DNA from: Nitrospira sp.
GTDB taxonomy: Bacteria > Nitrospirota > Nitrospiria > Nitrospirales > Nitrospiraceae
Reading direction: 5' to 3'
Assembly: GCA_025363325.1 (NCBI GenBank)
Contig: JANYEF010000492.1
Location: forward strand, 1-14,617
DNA length: 14,617 bases
The notes beneath the pieces are model-generated. The model was not told the DNA's origin. It did not search any database and worked only from the letters and a program-made list of their open reading frames with translations. Made by a program: the position numbers and the translations under genes. Positions 1-7,500 of the stretch are shown one piece after another (the stretch's first letter is position 1; the number at the start of each line of letters is the position of its first letter).

Positions 1-1236
1 TCCTGAACCGTCAGGTAGGCAGGCAGCAGCACGAGACGCAATCCAAGAGCGCATCGCTACAGGAAGCGCCGCATAGCGAGCCGCCGCGCGCAACCCAAGA
101 TAGCGAGGATAGCCGCCGAAGAGTTCATCGCCGCCAATACCGGACAGCGCAACCGTCACGGACTTTCTGGCCACCTCGGATACCAAATACGTGGGAATCG
201 CCGATGAATCGGCGAATGGTTCCCCCATGGCGGCCACCACGCGAGGAAGCAGCGAGACCACATCGGGACGTAGCACGGCTTCCGTGTGGTCTGTCCCAAA
301 GTGTGTCGCAAGAAGGCGGGCGGCCTTGAGTTCATTGTAGGATTGGTCTTCCGGCGCATCGTAGCCGATGGAAAACGTTTTGATCGATCCAGGAATTGCC
401 TCGCGCATGCAGGCCAAGATCGACGCGGAGTCCAACCCACCGGACAGAAATAAGCCGAGCGGCACGTCACTGACCAGATGCGCCTGCACGGAATCACGTA
501 GCGTGCACAGAAACCGCTCGCACTGGTCGCCCTGCGGAGCCTCAACCTGAGACAGGGCCTCTTCCTCCGGACGATAATAGCGCCAGAACTCCAATCGGCC
601 TCGTACAATCTTGAGGGCCTCGCCTGGTCGAAGCTGATAGACGCTCTCCACGATTGTATCGGGGCACGGAACATAGAGCAGCGAGAGGAAGTCTGTGATC
701 GCCTGTGGACGGATCGTCCAATCCGGCAGCCCCTCCAGCAATGAAGGCAGTTCCGACGAAAAGAGCACACGATGCGCGGCGCCCGCTTTCCCCGGTTGAA
801 CGGAGTAGTACAGGGGTTTGATTCCCAAGCGATCGCGGACCAGCAGCACGAGGTCCCGCTCTCGATCCCAGATGGCGTAGGCAAACATGCCCCGCAGCCG
901 GTAGACCGCCTCTGGTCCCTCCTCTTCGTAGAGATGCACCAGGACTTCGGTATCGCAATTGGACTGAAAACGATGGCCCTTCTGGATCAACTCCTTGCGG
1001 AGTTCGCGATAGTTGTAGATTTCCCCATTCAAGACCGCCCAGACAGAGCCGGTCTCATTCCGAACCGGTTGATGGCCGCCAGTCGGGTCGATCACCCGTA
1101 ATCGTCGCACACCAAGGGACACGCCTGCGTCGCGATGCGTCCCTTCGTCGTCCGGACCACGATGGACAAGGCCATCGAGCATCCGCTCAAGCAGGACCGG
1201 ATCGTTGTCCCCCACAAGGCCGCATATACCACACAT
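1..1236 (-). CDS. asnB: Asparagine synthase (glutamine-hydrolysing) family amidotransferase, 3' end beyond window
   Basis: This gene reads in frame from an ATG at 1236 off the left edge; 412 codons are visible of an expected ~600 or more. The N-terminal half is a class II glutamine amidotransferase domain: it opens MCGICGLVG, so Cys2 would be the nucleophile after Met removal, followed by HRGPDD (25-30), NGEIYN (70-75) and CDTE (94-97). The second half is the ATP-pyrophosphatase synthetase domain, with the PP-loop SGGLDS at 265-270 and SGIGGDELFGGY at 365-376. Family members use glutamine ammonia to amidate an adenylated carboxylate. In polysaccharide loci such proteins can amidate uronic acids (WbpS type) or accompany exosortase systems, so free asparagine synthesis is not the only option. 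The gene is last in the visible operon, 25 bases after the preceding stop. A GGAG at 1247-1250 lies 10 bases before the ATG. The family call is firm; the substrate is inference. Confidence 0.93.
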   Translation of the reverse strand, partial: MCGICGLVGDNDPVLLERMLDGLVHRGPDDEGTHRDAGVSLGVRRLRVIDPTGGHQPVRNETGSVWAVLNGEIYNYRELRKELIQKGHRFQSNCDTEVLVHLYEEEGPEAVYRLRGMFAYAIWDRERDLVLLVRDRLGIKPLYYSVQPGKAGAAHRVLFSSELPSLLEGLPDWTIRPQAITDFLSLLYVPCPDTIVESVYQLRPGEALKIVRGRLEFWRYYRPEEEALSQVEAPQGDQCERFLCTLRDSVQAHLVSDVPLGLFLSGGLDSASILACMREAIPGSIKTFSIGYDAPEDQSYNELKAARLLATHFGTDHTEAVLRPDVVSLLPRVVAAMGEPFADSSAIPTYLVSEVARKSVTVALSGIGGDELFGGYPRYLGLRAAARYAALPVAMRSWIASRAAACLPDGSG

Positions 1237-1249
1237 GAAATGGCGACTC

Positions 1250-1261
1250 CACGTTAACGTG
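1250..1261. repeat. 12-base perfect palindrome before asnB
   Basis: CACGTTAACGTG is a perfect palindrome that fills half of the 25-base gap between the small membrane protein and the AsnB-like gene. Its end overlaps the first base of the GGAG ribosome-binding site. It could be a protein-binding site or chance; about three or four such palindromes are expected in a random sequence of this length. Confidence 0.35.
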
Positions 1262-1513
1262 CTACTGACTCTTCTCCGTCATGACTCGCTCTCGCCGTTC
1301 ATACTCCTCCCGCTCCTTCTGGTGGCGGGGCGAGACCTCCTGAGGCGGCACATCAACCGGCTCATATCGCATATGTTTGGCAGATCCCACCGACGTGAAC
1401 AGCGACCTCACTCCAAACGTGGCCAATGCGGCGAGCAGACAGAGCGCAACCAGTACACCCAAAAACCTGATTGAGCGCCGCCCCCGGGGACTGAACCAAT
1501 GGGATCTACTCAT
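1262..1513 (-). CDS. Small single-pass membrane protein of unknown function (83 aa)
   Basis: I do not recognise this protein. Its Arg-rich N terminus (R3, R10, R12, R13, R16) is followed by one hydrophobic segment at about residues 17-35, then a polar, charged tail of about 48 residues that ends in a Lys/Glu/Arg-rich stretch (65-81). By the positive-inside rule the N terminus should be cytoplasmic and the tail periplasmic. I see no lipobox and no convincing cleavage site. Two things argue that it is real. Its ATG overlaps the preceding methyltransferase stop in an ATGA, and a strong Shine-Dalgarno GAGGGA at 1519-1524 sits 5 bases before the ATG. It lies between the last methyltransferase and the AsnB-like gene. 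It could be an accessory subunit or anchor for one of them, but that is a guess. Confidence 0.75.
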   Translation of the reverse strand: MSRSHWFSPRGRRSIRFLGVLVALCLLAALATFGVRSLFTSVGSAKHMRYEPVDVPPQEVSPRHQKEREEYERRERVMTEKSQ

Positions 1514-2400
1514 GACAATCCCTCACTCCGTTGAGCGATGAGCTCAAACGAAGGAGCCCAGACCATACGTCCCCCCGTCACCTTATAGAGCACCTCCGCA
1601 CAGGACCAGAAGGCCGTCGCGCCGATCCGCCATTTGAGGCGACTCATCCAGGGATTCGCCGGAGTGAGAGGCCCTCGACTCGGAACCGAGTTATGGATCG
1701 CGATGGTGCGCAATCCGATCCCCTCCAGCAACGAGCGGAGCGCGAGAGGCGAATACAGAAAAAGATGAAATGCCTGATCATAGCGGGACCCAACCCACCG
1801 GGCCGGTGTCCGCATCGGAAGATGAAACGCCCCATTGGTCGCTCTGATGACGACAAAGCCCGATGGCGTCAGTGCGCCCGCGACCTGCCGCAAGAGGGTC
1901 GCCGGATTCGTCACCGTCTCCAATACGTTCACGAGGGTAATCACGTCGAACGGTTCGCGCTCCCCGGTATGTTCCAACCAATCGGACGGAAGCATCTCCA
2001 GATCGCGGCGAGCCGCGCGCGCGGCGGCTTTTCTCGACAACTCCAGCCCATAACAGGTCCATCCCGCCGACTGACAGAGCGACAAGAACGCGCCGTCTCC
2101 ACAGCCCACATCGAGCAGCCGACCGGGCGGCTTCCGGTACAGGCCCAGACGGCGCGCGACGCTCTCAAAAACGGGGTCGCGATCAGACGATGCCTCGACT
2201 TCACCGTAGGCCTCGTCGTAGTCTTCTCGATAAAACTCTTCGACCACGGCTCCCATCGGACGAGGATTCAGAAACACGAGCTCACAACCAGGACAACGCA
2301 CATAGCGTCTGGTCGGCGTCTGAAATACATCGACCGGAGGCACCTGACTGCCACAGGGACAGGCGATCTGTTCTGTCTCTGGCATGGCTGCTATCTTCAC
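1510..2400 (-). CDS. Class I SAM methyltransferase with N-terminal zinc ribbon
   Basis: A zinc-ribbon-like element comes first: Cys14 and Cys16 (CPC), then Cys36 and Cys39 (CPGC), followed by LVFLNPRP. A Rossmann methyltransferase domain follows, with motif I LLDVGCGDGAF at 95-105 and an acidic residue ending strand 2 in YGLEL (~117-121). The post-motif segment reads LVNVLETVTNP. Members of this family methylate small molecules or sugars (O- or C-methylation); acceptor and methylated position cannot be read from sequence. The start given is a GTG at 2400, which makes a GTGA overlap with the upstream glycosyltransferase stop; an ATG at 2385 (MPETEQ) is an alternative that keeps all four cysteines. 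It is the last of four methyltransferases in the cluster and the only one with a metal-binding-like N terminus. Confidence 0.88.
   Translation of the reverse strand: MKIAAMPETEQIACPCGSQVPPVDVFQTPTRRYVRCPGCELVFLNPRPMGAVVEEFYREDYDEAYGEVEASSDRDPVFESVARRLGLYRKPPGRLLDVGCGDGAFLSLCQSAGWTCYGLELSRKAAARAARRDLEMLPSDWLEHTGEREPFDVITLVNVLETVTNPATLLRQVAGALTPSGFVVIRATNGAFHLPMRTPARWVGSRYDQAFHLFLYSPLALRSLLEGIGLRTIAIHNSVPSRGPLTPANPWMSRLKWRIGATAFWSCAEVLYKVTGGRMVWAPSFELIAQRSEGLS
1519..1524 (-). promoter_or_regulatory. Ribosome-binding site of the 83-aa membrane protein
   Basis: GAGGGA lies five bases before the ATG at 1513, within the end of the methyltransferase gene. It is one of the strongest Shine-Dalgarno sites in the window and supports translation of this unrecognised small gene. 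Confidence 0.7.
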
Positions 2401-3560
2401 GCGGGCACCCGTTTCTGGACGGCTGAGCGCACGCCCGCGTCCTGCACCGCCGCATCAAAAATCGCCGTCGTATTCGCGACCATGCGGTCCACCGTAAACC
2501 GCTCCTGTACCACAGCACGCCCATCTGCTCCCATTTTCGATGCAGTGATTGGATCGTGCAGCACTTCTCGAATGGCCGCTACCAGCGCCTGGGGATCTCG
2601 CGGTGGTACGAGCAATCCTGTCTTGTGGTCTTCAATTAATTCCGGAACACCGTTGACTCGCGACGCGACGACAGGACAGCCCATCGCCAACGCTTCCAAC
2701 AGAACAAACGGAAACCCTTCTGATAGCGACGGCAACACGACGACATCCGCCGCAGCCAGGATATCGGCAATATCCTCACGGACCCCCACAAACCGGCAGG
2801 ACCGTTCAACAGCGAGTTCTACTGCCAGGCGATGCAGTTGGCCACGAAGCTCGCCGTCTCCCACGAACACACAAGAGAGCTGCGGCCATGTTTCGAGCAG
2901 GTGCGGAAGCGCCTGCAATAGGTACCGATGACCCTTCGCTTCAGTCAACCGCGCGATGGTGAGCAATACCGGTCCCTGGGTCACCCCCAACTCCTGCCTG
3001 ACCTTTTGGCGATCCGGCTGTGAAGGAAACGCCGAGGGGTCTACGCCGTTGTAGACCGTCTGAATCCGTGCCGACGCAGCTGGGCACTCGTCGATCAGGT
3101 CACGGCGATTGGCATCCGAGACACAGATAATCCGATGGACAAGGGGGAGTGTGAGATGCAGCGCTGCCGTATAGAGCCATCGTGTGAGCAAACGTGACTC
3201 GTAATCTTTCAGTGAATTATGGACGGTCGAGATAATAACCGGCACACCGGCCAAACGTCCTGCAATCCGTCCATAGAAATTCGCCCTGGCTCCATGCGTT
3301 TGGAGAATCGTCACTCGCTCCCTCACTAGCAACCGCGTCAACCGCCAGAGGGCAATGGGGTTGAACAATGGCGCTAGGTGAACAAGATGCGTCTCCACTC
3401 CGCGCTCTTTCATGCGCCCTACGAACGGACCAGGCTCAGGACAGATCAGGAGCGCTCGATACCGAGCGCGATCGAGACGGTCAAGGAGCAGTTCCAGATA
3501 CCGTTCACCGCCTCCATAGGCCGCCGACCCGGCCAGTTCTGCGAGGACGACCGGGGTCAT
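2397..3560 (-). CDS. GT4 family glycosyltransferase (GT-B fold)
   Basis: This 387-residue retaining GT-B glycosyltransferase should transfer a sugar from a nucleotide donor to the lipid-linked repeat unit on the cytoplasmic face. The N-terminal half has a Gly-rich acceptor-domain loop, AYGGGERYLELLLDRL (~14-29). The C-terminal half has VLLTIARLTEAKGHRYLLQA, the segment VVVLPSLSEGFPFVLLEALA with a canonical E-x7-E donor signature, and then GCPVVASRVNGVPELI. Length is normal for GT4. The ATG at 3560 overlaps the upstream methyltransferase stop by 4 bases (ATGA) and has a strong GGGGAG at 3567-3572, six bases before the start. The stop overlaps the next start (GTGA). Of the three GT4 genes here, only this one keeps both glutamates of the signature. 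Sugar specificity is unknown. Confidence 0.92.
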   Translation of the reverse strand: MTPVVLAELAGSAAYGGGERYLELLLDRLDRARYRALLICPEPGPFVGRMKERGVETHLVHLAPLFNPIALWRLTRLLVRERVTILQTHGARANFYGRIAGRLAGVPVIISTVHNSLKDYESRLLTRWLYTAALHLTLPLVHRIICVSDANRRDLIDECPAASARIQTVYNGVDPSAFPSQPDRQKVRQELGVTQGPVLLTIARLTEAKGHRYLLQALPHLLETWPQLSCVFVGDGELRGQLHRLAVELAVERSCRFVGVREDIADILAAADVVVLPSLSEGFPFVLLEALAMGCPVVASRVNGVPELIEDHKTGLLVPPRDPQALVAAIREVLHDPITASKMGADGRAVVQERFTVDRMVANTTAIFDAAVQDAGVRSAVQKRVPA

Positions 3561-4399
3561 GGCTTTCTCCCCAGGATCAATAAACTCCCGCGCAAATGCG
3601 GGATGAGATAGAACGGCACCTTGGCCCAGTCGATCGCGCTCTGACGAGCGGTCTGTTGGCAGTCCTGCGTATCCTCGCCCAAGAAAAACCGCGACAGAGC
3701 GATCTCAAACCCGATGTGGCGCAGCATTTCTGCCAACTCATGCATCGCATATTCTCGCGCGTGCGGTCGCCATTCATCGTTCGGATCGTTGTAACCGGGA
3801 GGGGCCAGCCGATCGTTGGGCGTTCGACCGATCAGCAGCTTGAAGATATTGCCGATGCGAGTGACATTCGGGGTCGTGATCACGAGATGGCCGCCGGACT
3901 TCAGAAGTCTGTAGGCCTCCGTCATCAAATGAAACGGCGAGGTCAGGTGTTCGACGATCTCCAGCGCAAACACGAGCTGTGCGGAATGGTCGGGCAGCGG
4001 TACTTTTTCCTGGTACCCTTTGGACGTAAATTGTTGCCCGGCCGGATCGAGGTTGACGGTAAGAACCTCTACATCGGCATCCTGTCTCATGAACTGTACG
4101 AACTCGGGACTGGCCATCAGCCCGGCGCCGAACAGACGCGCCGCTCTCGTTGGCTCGAGCCCACGCAAGAGACGCAACAGACTGCCTGGGAAGGGACCGA
4201 AATCCACGATCGTCGGTGGTCCATCCGGCAACCGCTGTAATCCGCTTCGGAGCGCCACATGGAGACGATCACGACATTTCAATGCATGATTCATCGGCGT
4301 GGTGAAGCGCGCGTCCTGTGCTCCAAACGTCTCGTACTGAGAGGGTCTGTAGTCTCGTACCAGGCGATTGAATTGGCTTCTGGTGAGGTCATAATCCAT
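3557..4399 (-). CDS. Class I SAM-dependent methyltransferase
   Basis: The product is a 280-residue Methyltransf_11/23-type protein. After a long helical N-terminal region, the motif I position reads IVDFGPFPG (64-72), a divergent SAM loop in place of the usual GxGxG. Later motifs are well kept: FALEIVEHLTSP (144-155) and GGHLVITTPN (169-178). An in-frame open stretch runs back to 4927, but it is only a shadow of the upstream membrane glycosyltransferase, so I place the start at the ATG at 4399 (MDYDLTRS). A GTG at 4408 (adding three residues) would give the GTGA overlap seen at other junctions and is nearly as good. The role is presumably methylation of a sugar of the repeat unit or of its terminus. 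The weak motif I leaves some doubt about activity. Confidence 0.85.
   Translation of the reverse strand: MDYDLTRSQFNRLVRDYRPSQYETFGAQDARFTTPMNHALKCRDRLHVALRSGLQRLPDGPPTIVDFGPFPGSLLRLLRGLEPTRAARLFGAGLMASPEFVQFMRQDADVEVLTVNLDPAGQQFTSKGYQEKVPLPDHSAQLVFALEIVEHLTSPFHLMTEAYRLLKSGGHLVITTPNVTRIGNIFKLLIGRTPNDRLAPPGYNDPNDEWRPHAREYAMHELAEMLRHIGFEIALSRFFLGEDTQDCQQTARQSAIDWAKVPFYLIPHLRGSLLILGRKP
3567..3572 (-). promoter_or_regulatory. Ribosome-binding site of the GT4 gene starting at 3560
   Basis: GGGGAG lies six bases before the ATG and is embedded in the end of the upstream methyltransferase gene. It supports the ATGA-overlap start. Confidence 0.7.
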
Positions 4400-4404
4400 T
4401 GGAT

Positions 4405-5739
4405 TCACGGCCTCATTGGAAGAGGTTGCCGACGACGCAGAGGCACCATCGGGAGAGCCGCCTGCGCCAGGACCGCCACCGACAGGACCATAAGGCACGG
4501 TAGCACAGGCAGCGCATACCGGCCAGCTTCCACTGTGAATGGGACGTAGCCGAGCATGAGGCCGATCGGAAATATATAGAGCGGCAGGAGCTCCCGCCAA
4601 CGAGATCGGTGGGACCAGGCACTCCAGACCGCTAGCACAACCAACCCGGGAATCAGCAGCAGCCGTTTCGCTACGCTGTAAGCGGCCACCAGCCAGCCTC
4701 GGTCGGCAGCATCCCCCGTAAGCCCCTGCACAAATCCCTGATCCGAACTCACCAAATAGAGCGAGTTCCCAATCCAGAAATCGAATGCCCGTGTTAGGGT
4801 CAACCCGAGGTATCGAAACGGCTCTTCTGAAATGCGCGCCCATCCCTGCGCGCGCAAGAGCCGATCGGTCGACACATCGTACATCGCATGGGCATAGGGT
4901 AACGGTGAAATCCCGGCGCTCTCCCAAATCTGTGCCTCGGTCTCATAGGACATGGGCCAACTCCCTCGCGATAGAGGATCGCTGCCCATCCAGAGCCCAG
5001 CACCGATTCCTGCAGAGATAGGAATCACTGCATCGAACGTCAGATAGTTACGTATCGTCCAGGGCACCACGATAAGTAGACAGGTGAGAAGATAGACGGT
5101 CGCGCAACGGGTCTTCCTCCCTACTGCCGCTGCTCCCAGATAGGCAAGCCCAGCGACGCCGATGCCGAGCAGCATCGCGGACGGCTTGCAGAGAATGGTC
5201 AATCCGGCGAGCAGCCCCGCGATGGCGAAGGTCTGCAGCCGTCGGGAATCGATATACCCAACTGTCGCCCATAGCCAGGCGCTCATCAGCAGCGCCAGCA
5301 GACTCTCACTCCTGATCCGAGGGTCGTACGTCCAATAGGCTGGATAGAGAAACATGGCCGCCGCCGCAATCGCACCACTCCAAGAACCGAACAGTCTCGT
5401 TCCGACACGAAAGATACAGAAGCTTGTACCGATGTCGCAGGCGACGTGCAAATACGGCACCCACTCAGGTCTGTGGCCGACCGCGGTATAGAATGCAGCT
5501 AGAATCACTGGATACAGAGGACCGACATGGGCAGAGGGGGTCGCGCCATCCACGGTGAACCATCCCAAGGAGGCGAGATTCCACGCCAAGGTATCGAACA
5601 GATCATCCACGGCATAGCCCTGTCGTGCCGTGTGGAGAATAGTCCAGGCTCGCGCCAGCAGCCCCAGCGCCCCGGCCAACATCAACAGCGTGGTGGGAGA
5701 CCATCGTCCGGCTAGGCTCTTGTCACTGACCTGCGTCAT
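4405..5739 (-). CDS. GT39/ArnT-like polytopic membrane glycosyltransferase
   Basis: The product is a 444-residue protein with about ten hydrophobic segments. The first loop contains YAVDDLFDTLAWNL with Asp45-Asp46, the position of the conserved acidic pair in GT39/PMT-2 enzymes, followed by HVGPLYPVILAAFY, resembling the family's PPGYP segment, and DPRIRSESLLALL. Family members take sugar from a polyprenyl-phosphate donor and act on the periplasmic side. A late-acting sugar addition is therefore possible, although no polyprenyl-phosphate sugar synthase is visible here. The start is set at the ATG at 5739, which forms an ATGA overlap with the upstream methyltransferase stop; a TTG at 5748 would add three residues. 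The polytopic GT39-like character is clear; exact family membership is less so because these proteins diverge strongly. Confidence 0.8.
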   Translation of the reverse strand: MTQVSDKSLAGRWSPTTLLMLAGALGLLARAWTILHTARQGYAVDDLFDTLAWNLASLGWFTVDGATPSAHVGPLYPVILAAFYTAVGHRPEWVPYLHVACDIGTSFCIFRVGTRLFGSWSGAIAAAAMFLYPAYWTYDPRIRSESLLALLMSAWLWATVGYIDSRRLQTFAIAGLLAGLTILCKPSAMLLGIGVAGLAYLGAAAVGRKTRCATVYLLTCLLIVVPWTIRNYLTFDAVIPISAGIGAGLWMGSDPLSRGSWPMSYETEAQIWESAGISPLPYAHAMYDVSTDRLLRAQGWARISEEPFRYLGLTLTRAFDFWIGNSLYLVSSDQGFVQGLTGDAADRGWLVAAYSVAKRLLLIPGLVVLAVWSAWSHRSRWRELLPLYIFPIGLMLGYVPFTVEAGRYALPVLPCLMVLSVAVLAQAALPMVPLRRRQPLPMRP

Positions 5740-6476
5740 TTCATGCAAATCCCGATGAGATTCGTATCGCCGGCCACACCTTCTTCATATTCAATATCTT
5801 CAGGGGTGATTGCCTCCAGCATGGGTCCACCCTGAAGCCGACTGGCCAGACCACCGAGCCAATGCCGAATCGGGCGCGGAACGAGATTGCGAATGCCGCC
5901 CGGATCGAATTGCCGCACGGTATCCATCGATCGTTCAGCGGCTTTCAATCGTGCACCTTGGCGCCGACCGAACCAGCGGATGGTCGAGAAGTATGGCGAC
6001 AGGATGTCTCGAAATTCCTCCTGGTTGTACTCCCGCACGTGATAGGGGTCCTCCGGCTTGTATGCCACACCCTTCCCGTGAGGCGTAAAGATGACGAGCG
6101 TGCCGGTCTTGCATAAGACGCGCGCGACTTCAGCCACGAACCGTTGATCGTCCATGATATGTTCGATCGTATCTTGCGACAGGATACAGTCGAAGGATTC
6201 GTCCAGAAAACCAAGCGCGCAACCATCCATCGCCAAAAACGACGCGCCTGAATGACCGTAGCGAGCACGGTTGCGGGCGACGATCTGAGGCGCGGAGTCT
6301 ACCCCGACGACTCGACCGGCCTTCCCACTCAGGTAGTCGGATCCATAGCCCGTCCCGCAGGCAAGATCGAGCACACGCAACCGGTCAAGTTGTGGGACCT
6401 GCCTGGCTGCCCACACATACCCCGACAAGTTCACGATGTGTTGTGTGTCGGTCGGATAGGCGTCGCGGCGTTCCAT
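5736..6476 (-). CDS. Class I SAM-dependent methyltransferase
   Basis: This 246-residue methyltransferase has textbook motifs: VLDLACGTGYGS (35-46), VVGVDSA closing strand 2, a Phe-Asp-rich DESFDCILSQDTIEHI segment, then GTLVIFTPHG. An open frame extends upstream to a TTG at 6521, inside the preceding gene. The ATG at 6476 (MERRDAYP) is chosen because a good Shine-Dalgarno AAGGA (6484-6488) sits seven bases before it, and the gene then begins 16 bases after the upstream stop. This is the best conserved SAM site of the four methyltransferases in the operon. It sits between a GT2 and a membrane glycosyltransferase. It probably methylates a sugar hydroxyl or a carrier-linked intermediate; the substrate is not readable. 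Confidence 0.9.
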   Translation of the reverse strand: MERRDAYPTDTQHIVNLSGYVWAARQVPQLDRLRVLDLACGTGYGSDYLSGKAGRVVGVDSAPQIVARNRARYGHSGASFLAMDGCALGFLDESFDCILSQDTIEHIMDDQRFVAEVARVLCKTGTLVIFTPHGKGVAYKPEDPYHVREYNQEEFRDILSPYFSTIRWFGRRQGARLKAAERSMDTVRQFDPGGIRNLVPRPIRHWLGGLASRLQGGPMLEAITPEDIEYEEGVAGDTNLIGICMK

Positions 6477-6483
6477 GAGGTCG

Positions 6484-6488
6484 TCCTT
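6484..6488 (-). promoter_or_regulatory. Ribosome-binding site deciding the methyltransferase start at 6476
   Basis: AAGGA (within AGAGAAGGA) lies seven bases before the ATG at 6476. It decides in favour of this start over the longer frame that begins with a TTG at 6521 inside the GT2 gene. Confidence 0.75.
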
Positions 6489-6492
6489 CTCT

Positions 6493-7488
6493 CTACCCCT
6501 GCGGTCCGGATAAATAAGCAAGCTGCTGCTCGACCGACTGCGGTCCAGTCCACAATCGACGGATAGTCGTCAGACAACTCTGTATCCGCCGGCGCCGTTG
6601 CGCCGCAGGCGCACACCACATCGATTGCACCAAACGCCATCCGGTGCCGGCCGCGATCCACCCCTTCATGAGCCGGCGCTTGAGCGGAGAAAAATGTTTC
6701 TCAATATACCGGATGCGACTAAATTCCCACACGAGCTGCAGACGTTCACGATCGCGTCCGCTGCTGCGACCGATGAAGTGAACGATTTCAGCTTCAGCGA
6801 CATGACGCACTCGATACCCCAGTTGCCGCAGACGCCGACACAGATCGACATCTTCAAAGTACATAAAGAATTCTTCGTCCAATCCCCCCAACTGCTGTAG
6901 CAGCGATCGTCGGACCATCAAGCATGCCCCGTTCGCCCAATCGACATCCTGGGATTGCGTACAATCGACTGCGTGCGTCGCCGCGGCGGCCGCTTGCATG
7001 GTAGGGGCTATTCGTTGGAACAGGGCCGAATAGAACAGGTGATCACGAATGGAGGGAAAAGGAAAACAGGTTTGGTTCAGGTGTCCGTCTCCCGTCCATT
7101 GCTTACAGCTTACCGCTCCGACGTCAGGATGATCGTCCAGGTACGCGACCATGGTCGCGAGCGCCTGATCCCTGACAATCGTGTCGCTGTTGAGCAACAG
7201 CACATGCCGGCCATGGCTCACGGCCAAGGCCTGATTCACGGCCTTCGCGAAGCCCCGATTGTCCGGATTCGCAATGACCCTCATGTCAGGATAGACTTCT
7301 TTTAGTACGGCTACAGTTCCGTCCCACGAATCATTATCGATGACGATCACCTCGAAGGTGATGGCAGTTGTGTGGGCATGGACAGAGCAAATACAGTCGA
7401 GGAGCACCTCCTTCGTGTTGTAACTCACGATGGCGATAGACAGATCGATCACTGATGAAGTCAGATATTGTGTATTAGGCTGCATCAT
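6493..7488 (-). CDS. GT2 family glycosyltransferase (rhamnosyltransferase-like)
   Basis: This 331-residue GT-A glycosyltransferase has IAIVSYNT near the N terminus (18-25), VIVIDNDSWDGT (47-58) and PDNRGFAKAVNQAL (75-88). LLLNSDT (97-103) is the donor/metal motif, and NGACLMVRR is followed by FFMYFEDVDLCRRLRQLGYRV (207-227), where the Glu-Asp of FED is the usual catalytic-base region. This pattern is that of the WbbL/rhamnosyltransferase-like GT2 subgroup, which inverts configuration and works on the cytoplasmic face of the inner membrane. The start is one of two adjacent ATGs (7488, 7485), 12 bases after the upstream stop, with no obvious Shine-Dalgarno. The C terminus has a further ~90 basic residues, possibly amphipathic and membrane-associated. 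Sugar specificity is unproven. Confidence 0.9.
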   Translation of the reverse strand: MMQPNTQYLTSSVIDLSIAIVSYNTKEVLLDCICSVHAHTTAITFEVIVIDNDSWDGTVAVLKEVYPDMRVIANPDNRGFAKAVNQALAVSHGRHVLLLNSDTIVRDQALATMVAYLDDHPDVGAVSCKQWTGDGHLNQTCFPFPSIRDHLFYSALFQRIAPTMQAAAAATHAVDCTQSQDVDWANGACLMVRRSLLQQLGGLDEEFFMYFEDVDLCRRLRQLGYRVRHVAEAEIVHFIGRSSGRDRERLQLVWEFSRIRYIEKHFSPLKRRLMKGWIAAGTGWRLVQSMWCAPAAQRRRRIQSCLTTIRRLWTGPQSVEQQLAYLSGPQG

Positions 7489-7490
7489 AA

Positions 7491-7500
7491 CAACGCGTTG
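7491..7500. repeat. 10-base perfect palindrome before the GT2 gene
   Basis: CAACGCGTTG occupies 10 of the 12 bases between the methyltransferase stop and the GT2 start, where no Shine-Dalgarno can be seen. The stem is too short for a terminator. Significance is uncertain. Confidence 0.3.

Noticed and set aside
156..958. Two minus-strand open frames (156-884 and 542-958) in the asnB region
   Set aside because: They are out-of-frame shadows; the correct frame from 1236 shows all AsnB motifs and is open to the left edge.
1531..2931. Long 466-codon open frame on the plus strand
   Set aside because: It lies antisense to two well-supported genes (zinc-ribbon methyltransferase and GT4), is Arg/Ser/Thr-rich with no recognisable motif, and is typical of a GC-rich shadow frame.
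4400..4927. N-terminal 176-codon extension of the methyltransferase at 3557-4399
   Set aside because: The extension overlaps the GT39-like gene in another frame, has low-complexity Arg/Gly/Ala content, and good starts exist at 4399 or 4408.
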